A stretch of 64,000 nt of DNA from Cristatella mucedo. Its lineage: Eukaryota > Bryozoa > Phylactolaemata > Cristatellidae. The notes beneath the pieces were generated by a model. It was not told where the DNA came from, did no database searches, and saw only the letters and a list, made by a program, of their open reading frames with translations. Within the stretch, counting starts at the first letter, position 1. Each line of letters starts with the position of its first letter. Where the stretch lies: assembly GCA_009760855.2 (NCBI GenBank), contig WPIO01000081.1, positions 411,501 to 475,500 on the forward strand. Reading direction: 5' to 3'. This document shows, one piece after another, positions 13,261-25,400 of this stretch. A program made the translations under genes and the position numbers.

Positions 13261-13461
13261 ATGGCTGTTCGAGTTGTCCGTCAGAGCAAGTTCAGGCACG
13301 TATTTGGGAAAGCAGAAAGGAAAGATGGCTGCATCGACAATGTTCGCGTAACGAAGACCAACTGGGAAGGATCGAGCTACTGTTCCGTCAATTCCAAGTT
13401 TGTGGCTGTCATTATCGACATTGCCGGTGGTGGTGCATTTGTGGTGCAGCCATTGACAAAG
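13261..13461 (+). CDS. coro: Coronin coding exon 1
   Basis: 67 codons, ending in phase 0 before GTAAAG. It encodes the conserved actin-binding N-terminus and the first propeller strands (GGGAFVV). The 5' UTR part probably begins at 13236, after 'ctgttgtag'. The following intron is 3157 bp and carries LINE and SINE insertions. Confidence 0.95.
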
Positions 13462-16400
13462 GTAAAGGTCGCTAGGTCGCCGGTGGCTTCTGGCTTTGAT
13501 TTTTTCGTAATGCCCACAGAGAGGGCTCGGCGAGAAGCGCTCAAAGAAAGCATGCGGTTCCTCTTGAGAACGAAATGCTTTGCTGTTGTGGTTGTCGCAA
13601 GAGTCCCCCTTTCTTTTTTTGCTTGACCCCAGATTGCAGTCTTTACGACAGTCGGCCGGCTGACTGGATGGCTGCTACAGTTTGGGCATGCCGTCGTGAT
13701 CGACTTGAGTTGCCATTTGCTGCTCGCACTTTTCCTGATCGACTATCGATCGTTGTCGAAGCTGGATCGTTGTCGAAGGGACCCATCGTTAATGGCCGAA
13801 GGAAATGCAGCTGCTGGCTCGTGTAGGGGCCAGCAGCTGCCGATCCCACTGCCCCCTGAGGTGGTTGGTGCATGCACTCACTCGTGGCTTTTCAAATTAG
13901 CTGCTTCCTCATTATCCGAGAATAACGAGCTCCTTCTTGCCGGTTTGGAGCAGCCAGAAGTTACCAAGTGTCCAAATTATCCCTTGTGGCCGGATGAACT
14001 CTGCAGCTTGGCTTGTCTGTCGTGAGGGTTGCAGTTGCCACATCACGCCACTTCTCTGCCGACGTTCACTGGCTACCAGTCAAGCAACACATCGACTTCA
14101 AGGTTTTGTCACTCAGCTTCCGGTTTCTTCAATCTTTGGCTCCAGCCTACCTATCTGATCTACTCCCCCACCAGGCTAAGCATCGTAGCACTCTCTTTTC
14201 AGAATCGAATCGTTTACCTATACCTCGAACGAACTTCAAATCCTTTGGAGAACCTGCCTTTAGTTCGTATGCTCCCAAAGCTGGAACTCACGACTGGTGT
14301 AACAACATCTCCCGACTTGACCACGTTTAAGAAGAAGCTAAAAAGCATCAATTTATCCCAGCATTTAGTGTGATTTGTCCTTTGTGTGCTAATGCTGTGG
14401 ATGCTGCCGCTAACCATATTTACATGCTGACCGTGTGCATTATACCTCTAACCATGTCGTACTTGTTGTCATTGAGCATGCTACTACTAACGATTTGATC
14501 ATGCTTCCTTTGCAGCAAGTGTGACGTGCCAGAAAGAGATTGGGTTCTCTGTGGGCACCTTAACAAATGTATTATTATTATCCTGACCTCACACGTCTGG
14601 AAGGGGGAGGTGGGTGCTCATTACCGGCCGGCAGTACTTCACAAGCCATGGCCTCTTCGTTAATCTTAGCTCGTCGTGACCCCGCAGAGCCGGCTGCTGC
14701 AGCACTCTTTCTGGGGTTGCTGCTTTCATTTTGAGGAAAAGCTAGCAGCACACGTGAGTGACTGGCACTGCTTGCCAACGAGCCCCAGTTGCTAAGCCAC
14801 TGCCGAGACAGTCCGGGGTGTGAGTGCTTATGTGTATGAGTGTGCGTTCGTGTGAGGACACGCACAGTGTGCTCTGTATTTTTTTGGCTTTGACGGAGAG
14901 CAAGGCCCCAACACCAAAGGATACAAAATCTCTTAACACCAGCTAGCCAAAGGAGCTTTGGTCCTCTTCGTTTGAATTGTTGCGCCCAACGTGCTCTGAG
15001 ACCAAGCAAGAGGTGCCAACTTCTCTCTCTCTCTCTCTCTTTCCCTCTCTCGTGCAGCAGTGCCCCATATTGCCCAGGTCTGCACCTGTAATTCGCGAGC
15101 GTCCTGGAGTCCTTATTTTGGGAAGCACATGTTAGTGCTGCTCTATCTAGCCCTTACGACTGCAGAGAAAAGGGCTGAGGTTTTTAAGCCTTCCAGCAGT
15201 GTGCCATGGTCCATTGTTAAGCCTTCAAATGGTGTTTGTAGGACATGATTGCAACTGCAATGTGGTATCTGTGGCAGGTGGCCTCCGACCACTGTGCATT
15301 TCGAAATGTGATCAGTATCTGTGTCTCGAATGTCCTATCATTACTCTGCATACTTGGCGACTCGGCTGCTTTGTGTCCACCCTGTTGCTGCTCACCTATC
15401 AATCTATACATAGCCCAATACCAATACATTGCCCAATACGACATTGAATTAGCCTCAGTCGGTTGCTTGTGGCTAGCTTTTAATTTGTCATTTTGAGAGC
15501 TTCTATCTGATTGAGAAGGTGTGTACCTAGACATTCCGAGGTGGTTGCAGTTCAGGATCCGCCCTCCTCCCACCTAAAGTGAGGCAATAGGGCACTCTCT
15601 CTCCTCGCCTAGATCGACCTCCTCACTGGGGCTGCCTGGGCTGCTTACTCTCGACCTGTCCTTAAGCCAGTCCTTGAGCTCCACCTTTCGATTAGTAGTT
15701 CAGGCTAAGCTCAAGTTGTGCCCCACACACCCCTTGGCTTAATAGCTGCTACCTCCTCCAGGCTGGGTCTTAGCCTAGCGGTAAGCAGCTCACACTTCAC
15801 GACCCCAAGGTCGTAGGGCTCGAGTCCTGCTGAGGGCAAGCCCGGTCGGTTGCCGCACTCGGACACAGTAGCCGCCAGCGCTCTTCTGCCACTATGTACA
15901 TTGAGGCTGCCCTCATAGAAACCAAATGAAAACTGTGCTCTCCATTTGCCAATGCGCCGGTGTGGAAACTGGAAAGCCAGCTGTGAGCTTCGATGATCGA
16001 CGGCCCCACTCGGCTGCTGGCAGTGAGATGTTGCTACACTGATGGTGCCCGGCTCCCATGGAATCCCTTGGTAGCTCCCGTCTCACTCGTCTGGACTCGG
16101 TCTTTTTTTCTACTATCCTGTAAGTGCTGCTGTTTGTCTGTCTCTGTAATGCTGCATCTAAGTGTCCCGGCATTTCATAGGGCTCTCGAAGTTGTTGCTG
16201 GAAACGCGACCGAGCCTTCTCTCTTGTAACAGCAGGATTAGCAATAGTCCATCGCAAGTCATTAGGCAGGTACTTAGGTGCATGCACGAGCGACCCTGCT
16301 GAAGGCAAGCAGCCTGCCCTGGCATGTCGCTGCCCCTGCCTGCCTGCATGGGAATGGCGTTCGGCCCGCTCTGAGTAACAGGGCTCTGCTCCCTTCTGTG

Positions 16401-19400
16401 ACTTTGATAAAGGCCTGGACGGTTGGCTGTGTGCTCAATGTTGTGCCATTGACTAACTCATAGACTAATGAGCTGCTTACTAATATACGTCTGGACTCGC
16501 CCTAGCCCAGGTCGATCCTGGGCAAGCTGAATTGTTTAAAGGGGCGTGCCAGTCCAGTCCTGCGAGCGGCTTGGCCACTTGGCAGTAGAATTTCAGAATG
16601 TGACTTTGTTTTGCGTAGAGCGGGCGCGTGGAGCGCGACGTGCCGGTCGTTGGTGGGCATAAAGGGGAAGTGCTGGACATCAAGTGGTGTCCACACGACG
16701 ATCACATCATTGCCAGCGGCTCGGATGACTGCACGGTCAAGGTGTGGCAAATACCCGAGGGCGGACTCACTGCGTCGCTCAACGATCCTGTCGCCGATCT
16801 GGTTCATCACCAGCGACGTGTCGGCGTCATCGAGTGGCATCCAGTTGCGCGCAACATCCTGCTGTCCGCAGGTAGTCCGCCGAGGCAGAGCCACCCAAGG
16901 GGCTTCGCCCACAGCTGATCAGCGCATGCATTCTGCTGCATGCTTTGCTCGCTGATTTGCGCAACTGGGAGTGTGCTCACACTCTCACTCTCTCTCACAC
17001 TCTCTCACTCTCTCTCTCTCTCTCTCTCTCCTCTCTCGGGCGAGCGCCGTCTTCTGTCGTGTGCTTCGTCCAGTAACGCATGCTTCGTCCAGTGATGTGT
17101 GCATGCCTGCACCTTTAGGTGCCGACAACCTCGTGTGCCTGTGGAACATTGGCACAGGTGCAGTGCTGTCTCAGGTGGAGCTGCCCAACCTTGTGTACGG
17201 AGCGTCGTTCAGCTACAACGGCAGCAAGGTCGTGACCGTATGCAAGGACAGGTTCGTCCGCGTCCACAATGCTCGGACGCTGGACGTGGTTAAGGTACAC
17301 TTCAGCCGCGCTTGGATCAAATGCCATGCCGCAGAACTCGGTTGCCGCCGCGCAGAGACAGGGGCCGTGGGTCAGGGACTGGAGCCGCTTCCCTCCGAGG
17401 TCACTCGGTGTCACCACTGCTGGTACTCTTTTTGTGCAGGAAGGCATCGCACACGAGGGTGCCAAGCCCTCGCAGGCCGTGTTCCTCAAGGACGACAGGA
17501 TCTTTACCACGGGATTCTCGCGCATGAGCGAGAGGCAGTATGCTCTATGGGCGGCGGTAGGTCCTGCGCCACTTCCGGGCGACATCAGCTGTCGTGCTGC
17601 CGACTGTGACGTATTCCCAGCCGTCCTGAGCTGCTAGCTCTGCACTGCTTACTTCATTGGCTGCCCTGCCGACTCAGCTGCAGCCTGTTCACTCTGGCAC
17701 AAACTTTCCCTCCCGAAAAGGTGCCACTAGCCACCGTTCAGCTTGCATTCGGTTTGAGTCACCATCTGAATGCCGAGCAGAGCCAGTTGCACGTCGTGCT
17801 CGTAAAGCTGTCAGAGTGGAGATATGTGCCTCTTTTAAGCACCGGTAGTAGACAGCTTTTATTCTCGAGCGCTAGGGCTCGCGGCGGTAGCCTCGCTGTA
17901 ATGATATCGACGTTCATCTTGTTGGAGGATGGCTTGCTTATTGTGCATGCTGCTGCTCCTATAAGGGTGTGGCTGCTGTAGAGGTCCGGCAGTGCTGATG
18001 CACAGCTTGATGATGCAAGCGTGTGATAGGTCATTTTTTGGACTACTTGACGTTAGCGGTTTGTATGACACTGCTAACAATATAGCCGCTATTCCGGTGT
18101 AGGTAGATATGCATTGTTTGCAAGAAACTATTTAGCATCCAAACTTGTCACCTCTGTCTGGGGGCAGTCGGCTCCTCCCCCAGATGGTAACTGGGAATGG
18201 TTATATGTGATGAACATATTTTCAAGTGCATACCGCCTTAAGGAGTTTCTTTGCAGTAATATTTCTTGCATTTTAGCATGCATTCATGCATACGGATGAA
18301 CTAACCTGGATAAATGTATGGGTCGATTTACTAAAACTGATTTGTACCTTCAAATGCTTATCCAATGCTGTGCACCGAATGAGTGCAAAGTATGCTAATA
18401 GTGCTTATTTGCTGATTGATGTCACCGACTTTGATTGTGTCAATAGTTGATTCAACTGTTGAGTAAATATTAAACCCTGTAGAATAAGTTTTATTGAATG
18501 GAAGAAAAAAGTAATACTTAACATTCCCGAAGCCCAATATGAGCTTACTGTCTTGCTGATGCCTCTAGTCATTGTCAGCGAAAAATATTAGGTATTGTAG
18601 CATGCAGGAACTTGATTGATGATAAGAACTGTGGTCGTTTATCGTGCAATCTTTGCTATTTCATTTTGGCAAGCACAGCGGATGATATTGGATGGCGTCT
18701 GCTTGTTTCAGGATGGGGAAAATAGCTTGGGAGGTTCTGAACCTCTGACACAAGAAGACATTGATGCCAGCAATGGTGTAATGTTCATTTTCTACGATCC
18801 GGATACAAACCTTGTGTATCTCACTGGAAAGGTATGTGCCTCTGCACTGCGAATTGTAATGTAGGCCATCGCACTTGGGGGCCAGCCGTCGTGTGTCGTA
18901 GCCAGTATAGCTCTGGATTTATTAGTGATGCGGCAGCCTCGGATGCTGCCTCTGTGTGTGAGCACAGCATGCTAGACTGCACGTTCCTCTTGAGAGTACA
19001 AATGCTTGCTAGCTCATCTGTGCGAATTCATCATCACATTCCACTGAAGTGCATTGTCTGAGCTGTTGCTAGGAGGTAGAATCCAGCGCAGGAGTGGCTT
19101 CACTGAGTCGGCTTTAAGGGATTACACACAGGAGTGGCTTCATCGAGTCGGCTTTAAGTGATTACACGTTACTTCTTCTCTTACATTGGCTAGTGATCCT
19201 ACATGCTGCTCGTGAGCTGTATCGAGGAGATTCATTTTATCTTGTTTTCTCAAAACTTTGTCAACCAATTCGTTAATGTCATTTGTAGTTGCATGACCCA
19301 GAATCTTTGCCCAACTTGGCCGATGCATGGGGTATGAGCTCACCACAGGTTTGCATGCTCAGCTTCATATAAAGACTAGGTGGGCCTCATGGGTTGCATG

Positions 19401-22400
19401 ATTCTAGCTCCATAAAGTATCTTCGACACCGCCTGCACCTTTGGGCTTACTAATGTGACGTTAATTTGACACTGTTTACTTTCTGGGTATTAAGCTCTCG
19501 AAATCTTATAACTGATATCTAGTAGCTGCCTTTTTCTCGTAGCAAGGAATGACTAAAAGAAAACCTCATTGCTTGATTGAGTATCTCTCTGTTTGGAATC
19601 CCTTGACTAGTGCAATGCATTGACGACCCTCTAGGTCCCAATGCTCGCTATGGAAGCCCTTCAGGCATTACATAGAGTTATCACAATGTTCAAGTTGACT
19701 ATAGTGCATTGCTGGGCATCACTTTGTGTAATATATAATTAACGTAATTCATTTGTGTAGTGCCCTAAGAGAACTTGGTCTCTATTCAGGCACTTCACAT
19801 GTGCTGCAGGGTTCAAGCCCACGACTTGGATCTACAAATACATTCACCTTGACCTAGGTTAGGGCGAGCATCTTTGCCACTGGGCCAAATCAGTGATGGC
19901 ATGTATTGCTCGAGTACTTGTTGGCTCAAGTGTGCACTGTCAATCTGCTAGTTGACTTGAATTTGTGGCTCACGTGATGAGAAAGTAATGGCCTCGGCTC
20001 TCGGTGGCTGGTACTGTTTTTGTGACCTACAGTGAGTCTACAGTACGTCGAGGGAGCTGGTTTGTGCAGACACATAGCCTATGTGGTTACTTGTTTCCTG
20101 CTGGACAAGGGAAGCAGTGTGGTATATATACATATGTATGTTTTGCATGGAAGAGGTTTGGAAGACCAGGATGCTGCTTAGCAAATAGATCAACTTATTA
20201 TCTTGGTTTCCATTCCTTCATTCATTCCTCCTGCACCCCTATTGAAAAACAGGCATTAATGTAAAGAGCCTACAGCAATTGTCTGCCATTTTTCATGTGT
20301 GTATCATTGGCTTTATTTCTGTAGCTTTAATATTAATGCCTTCAGTTATGCAGACCTCTCAAGTCAAAGTCCCATCTGCAGAATGCATGGCCGCCACCTC
20401 TAGGGAGTACATAGCTAGAGACATATGCCTCGGCTATCGCTTAGCAAAAATGCTTTCGTCGTTTTTCAGGGCGACTCGGCCATTAGGTACTTTGAGATTG
20501 CCGACGAACGCCCATACGTGTTCTACTTAACCATGTACCAATCAAACCAACCACAGCGTGGTATCGGCTTTATGTCAAAGCGAGGAGTCAACGTCAATAT
20601 CAACGAAATCGCAAGGTTGGGCTACCTGTTCCGCATATTATTCTTTTGATGAATAGGATAAATGAAGGCTGTACTAAGTGCTGTGATCTGATGGCATGCT
20701 TGCATTTGGTACCACACATGTATACACTGCTGCCCTAACTGAGGAACTTTTACATCAGTAGTACTATCTGCTATATATTTTGCACTTTTGGAAAACTTGC
20801 ATAAAGAATATTGAAGTCCTTAGAATGAAAGGACTCCAGTGGAGATCAGTGGCTCCATTTGACACCTGATTGAAAACTTTAGGAGTCTCTTACTTACTAC
20901 CGCCACACTTTTCGGAGTACCTTGTAGCAAGTCATTTTGCGCTACACCTAAGAATGCCCGTGCCTTCACCCTTTCGATTCGAAACTCAGCGTTTACTGTT
21001 ACTCGCAGGTTCTACAAACTTCATGCAGCATCAGGCCAATCAGGAGGTCTTTGTGAACCCATCTCTATGACGGTGCCTCGAAAAGTAAGCCATTGTACCC
21101 CATGTTTGCATTTTGCTTTTTCTTGCTGACCCTTCGCCTTTGTCTTCATTTCTGCGAAATCTTAATCTATTGTGGAGTTGAATTACGTTTGCTTTTCTTA
21201 GCTATTCTCATCCCTTGTCTGTGATATTTAGTCGAACGCTATGTATGCAATGTAAATGAAAACATGCCTCATTCAGCAATAATTTTTACAAGGGAATCGG
21301 TCTCGTCATAGTCCTTAGCTGCCAGCACTATTGTCTCACTTCGTTTGTGGTGTTGCTCTTGAATATACTTGGGATACTGCTTCTGTAGTCTGAGCTCTTC
21401 CAAGACGATCTCTACCCGGATACAGCAAGTGGAGAGGCTCCATTGACTGCCGAAGAATGGTTTGAAGGACGAGATGCAACACCAATTATGGTATGTATAT
21501 GTATGTACGTGTTTATATTTTCGCATGAGGATCTGTCTGTAATGCCTCCTTGAGATACTTGTCTTTTTATAGCGCTTTGTTTTAGCTATTTAACTGGATA
21601 GTGTGGCATCTTGGTATATGACTACTTGACTACTTATGCTAAAGATGATAAATGCTAAAACCAATCTCTTTATTTGAAACTCGAAATTCTGCTCGAATGA
21701 GTTGCTCTGCACCTGTAATGCCTCATTTCGACTACTTATGCTAAAGATGATAAATGCTAAAACCAATCTCTTTATTTGAAACTCGAAATTCTGCTCGAAT
21801 GAGTTGCTCTGCACCTGTAATGCCTCATTTCGACACTAACCATGTTGTTTTTGTAGGTTTTTGTTTTATGTGGTCAACTAAAAAGTCCAGTATCATGGAC
21901 CATGTCATTTACAAAACTTGTCTACTTATGCTAAAAATGATAAATCCTAAAACCAAAGTCTTGAGTTGAAACTCGACACGGCTGCTGGAATGAGTTGTTC
22001 TGTGGTCCAGTAGCACAATCTTCATCGAATGCTCGTAATTTGGGTGTGCTTTTTGACGGCCACCTGGCGTTTAAAATATTTGGAAGACCTCCATCACAGC
22101 TAGTGATCATGTGTGATGCTTGTTCTATTTAGGAACTACTTTCTGCAATAGCTTCTATGTCGTAAGCCAGAAATTACTCCTTACAGTGCAAAAACGGGTT
22201 ATTTCGATAAAGCGACGATGAAACTTAACAGCTTCTCGTAGGACACCCCAAGCATGTGGCTGGCCTGTGAGACTGGGCTCTTCTAATAGATGATGCTGTT
22301 AAGCGACCGTCACCGTGTGATTAGAATTTAGGTATCATTTTTGACAACTGCCTAAATTTCGAAAGTTTTATTAAGAAAGCTGCCTTCACTGCCATCCGGT

Positions 22401-25400
22401 GCGGTGCGTCTGATCCTGGTTTAAGATTAAGGGCTGTCTTCTACGGTGGCTTGTGAAAAATTCAACCAGCTCTGTATCGTCTAGGCTAGGTTGTTGCGAT
22501 TTCATTTTGGCTGAGTTTCCGAAAAAAGCCACTAGGCCACTGCAGCTGGTGATGAATGTGGCTGCAAGGCTAGTCAACAAATCCAAGAGGTTCAGCCATG
22601 TGTATGCTTTGTGCTGACCCACCAAGCCTGCCATGGCATGGCTCCTTTATAGACAGCTGAACTGTTGCATCGTTTTCAGCCTCCTCGTACCCCTAGGTCC
22701 TCTCTGGATAATAAATTAGCTGTATAATTCCTGTACTTGAATACCGATAGTTTTTGTTCTGCAGGTCCGGGACTGTCGAACTCACTTCCATGATTCGTAT
22801 GCAACAATATCTATTCTTCTGCTGCAGACTGTGGGCACATCCTTTCCAGCCAGCATGGGCTGCTACTTCCATGCCACTCACTTCCTTGATTGGCCACCTG
22901 ACACAGCTATGCTTGTCGTCAATTCGTTGTTGTGTAAGATGGGGTTTGTTTGCTACCTTATTTGAACCAAAAGTCGCTTAAGGTTTGCGTAAACTTTATA
23001 AAAACTCTACATAATAACATCCACTTTGCCTATGAGGCCTTGTTGAATTACAGATGGAGATACACTGGTACCTCGGCTTACGAGTTTAATTCGTTCCGTG
23101 TCGGAGCTCGTAACTCAAATTGCTCGTATGTCAAATCAATTTTCATGATTGAAATGAATTGAAATGTCATTGATCTGTTCCGGCCCCCCAAAAATTTACT
23201 GCGATTTTTGTCACATTTTTTAAATTAAAAAGTGTACTTCTAAATAACGAATATTTTAAAAACAATACAGTAGAATGTCTTGAAATAAACGGGTTTTATT
23301 AATCCTAATGTACGGGAGTAACTTGGAGATCTGACGTCTTAAAGATGCTAGTAAGAGTTAGAGGAGAAAGGCTGAAATGAATTTCTAAATCGTGTTTGCC
23401 TATTGTTGCCCTTTTCGCCGGGCTAATGTATCTATGTATCTCCGTCTGTAACTCCACAGAGCCATAAAGACTATGTGGGTGTTACACAGGAGAGTTTTGT
23501 ATAGCGCACTCACAGCCTAAGCGGCTTTCGGTACGCATTCGGTAGCCAAGAGACTTCGTCTCACGCAACAAAGAGAAAGTGGGAAGCATAGCAGAGTCAG
23601 GAGAGCAGTTGAGGTAGTGAGTAGCAGCTCAGGACCCCTGAAAAGGGTGAGCCATAGCCGGCAGGAGAGTAGTTGTCGTTGCATAAGAATTGTGGAAGCG
23701 AGTTCCACAGTCTAGGACCTGCAGAGCTAAAGCTTCTGTCGCCAACTGTCTTTAAGTGGAGGAATGGAACAGCTATTCACTCGATGATATTGCCCAAATA
23801 GAGTATATACAGTTTATATAGTATATATGTAGTCTTGCGATCTTGTGCGTTCAAGCATAACGATAGCTTGCTCGAGTCTGTCTGGGAGCGAACCAACAGG
23901 CATGAGCTTGGTGTCACACCCGGGTGGTAGGGCAGCGTCTTGCAATGGAACGTCGTTTGCTGCCCTATCCTTATTGGCCTGAGTAACCACACCCAGTGTG
24001 ATGTTTGCTGCAGCAACTAGCCGTGGAGTATCTGAAGCTGGCTCGTAACCCGAATTTTAGCTCGAAACTCAAAGCAAAAAATTGCCGAGAGACAGCTCGT
24101 ATCTCAAAACACTCGCATTTCGAGACACTCGTAAGCCGAGGTTCCACTGTAAATTGCATTACATTTTGCCTTTCTCGGCACCTGGTACGAAAAATACCCA
24201 TGAGCATCCCAAATAATATGTGTTACAAATTTTGCCAAGAAATGAGAATCCTATTTTCTTAAGAAATATCTTGTCCCGAAGTTCATAAAACATAGTAATA
24301 TATTAGGTTATATCTTGATGCCCTACAAATGTTTCATCATAATATTATTATTACTATCCCCAGGTATATGAATTTTTGGGTTAGCTCTGTGTATTAAAAT
24401 ATGCATGTGAATGGTTACTATTTATCTATTGGTTATCTATTTATGTATATATCTAAATTGTTATTCATACATATGCAGCTGTATATACCTGCAAGAGAGC
24501 TGCTGTTAAGGTTGCAGTTACAGAATATTCCAACATGGGGCTTTCAGCCTTGACTACGAATGACTGCTCACTCACTAAAACCAGATCCCGGTGTACTGCC
24601 AGAATGTGTATGAGTTTTTAATTGCAACCGAGTGTCGACCTGCTACCACAACACCTGCTGGGGCCTCTTTCGGTAGACCACATTTATTTTGCCAGCTCTT
24701 GTTAGGTGGGGATTACTTTACCGCGAGTGATCCATTGCAGTGTTGCTTGGGGCCGCTGAATGGCTTGGAACCGCAATAAATTTGTTAGAAGGAAAAATGA
24801 AGTACTTATTTCTAGTAGAAAATGAAGCACCAAATAGGCCTATCATTTGCCGACGGTGGGACTTAGTTATGGGGCGGTGATTGAATAGCATTCGTGCAAA
24901 TATCTTGGGCCTCCAATCGATGCCTCTGATCATGTTGCGATGCATTTTGGGAATCTTCATCTTCTTGCTCCAGAAAGCCTATCTGATATGCTCCCTACTT
25001 AGGCTTCGTCTTAAAACTGCCCATTCTTCTGACTCATGTCGTCTTCCTCGGCCTCAAACCAAGCTCAAATCGTTAACAAAGCTCGAGGCTCACTCTTGAC
25101 TCACGTCGAGACGTCCCCTAACTTGACAACATTTAACAAGAGGCTAAAAACTCATCCTCTGCTCGCAGCATTTGCATCGTCCTTGCGAACGGTCTTTAGT
25201 GCGCTCACGCATGCTGACATGACAGTGTGCATGTTATCGTTCACCAATGGGCATGCTTCCTTCCTGCATTTGACACGTGCCTAGAAAGAGCTCTAGTTCT
25301 CTTATGATGCTACGCAAAGATATTATTGCAACTCTTGCTGCTATTCAAAGCAAATCCGGAGTAATCATGTCTTCTGCTCTTGTACTTCAAAATACTGAAT

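Noticed and set aside
18616-18864. Separate small gene starting at 18616
   Set aside because: The conserved part begins exactly at the splice acceptor before 18712; the upstream codons are coronin intron 4.
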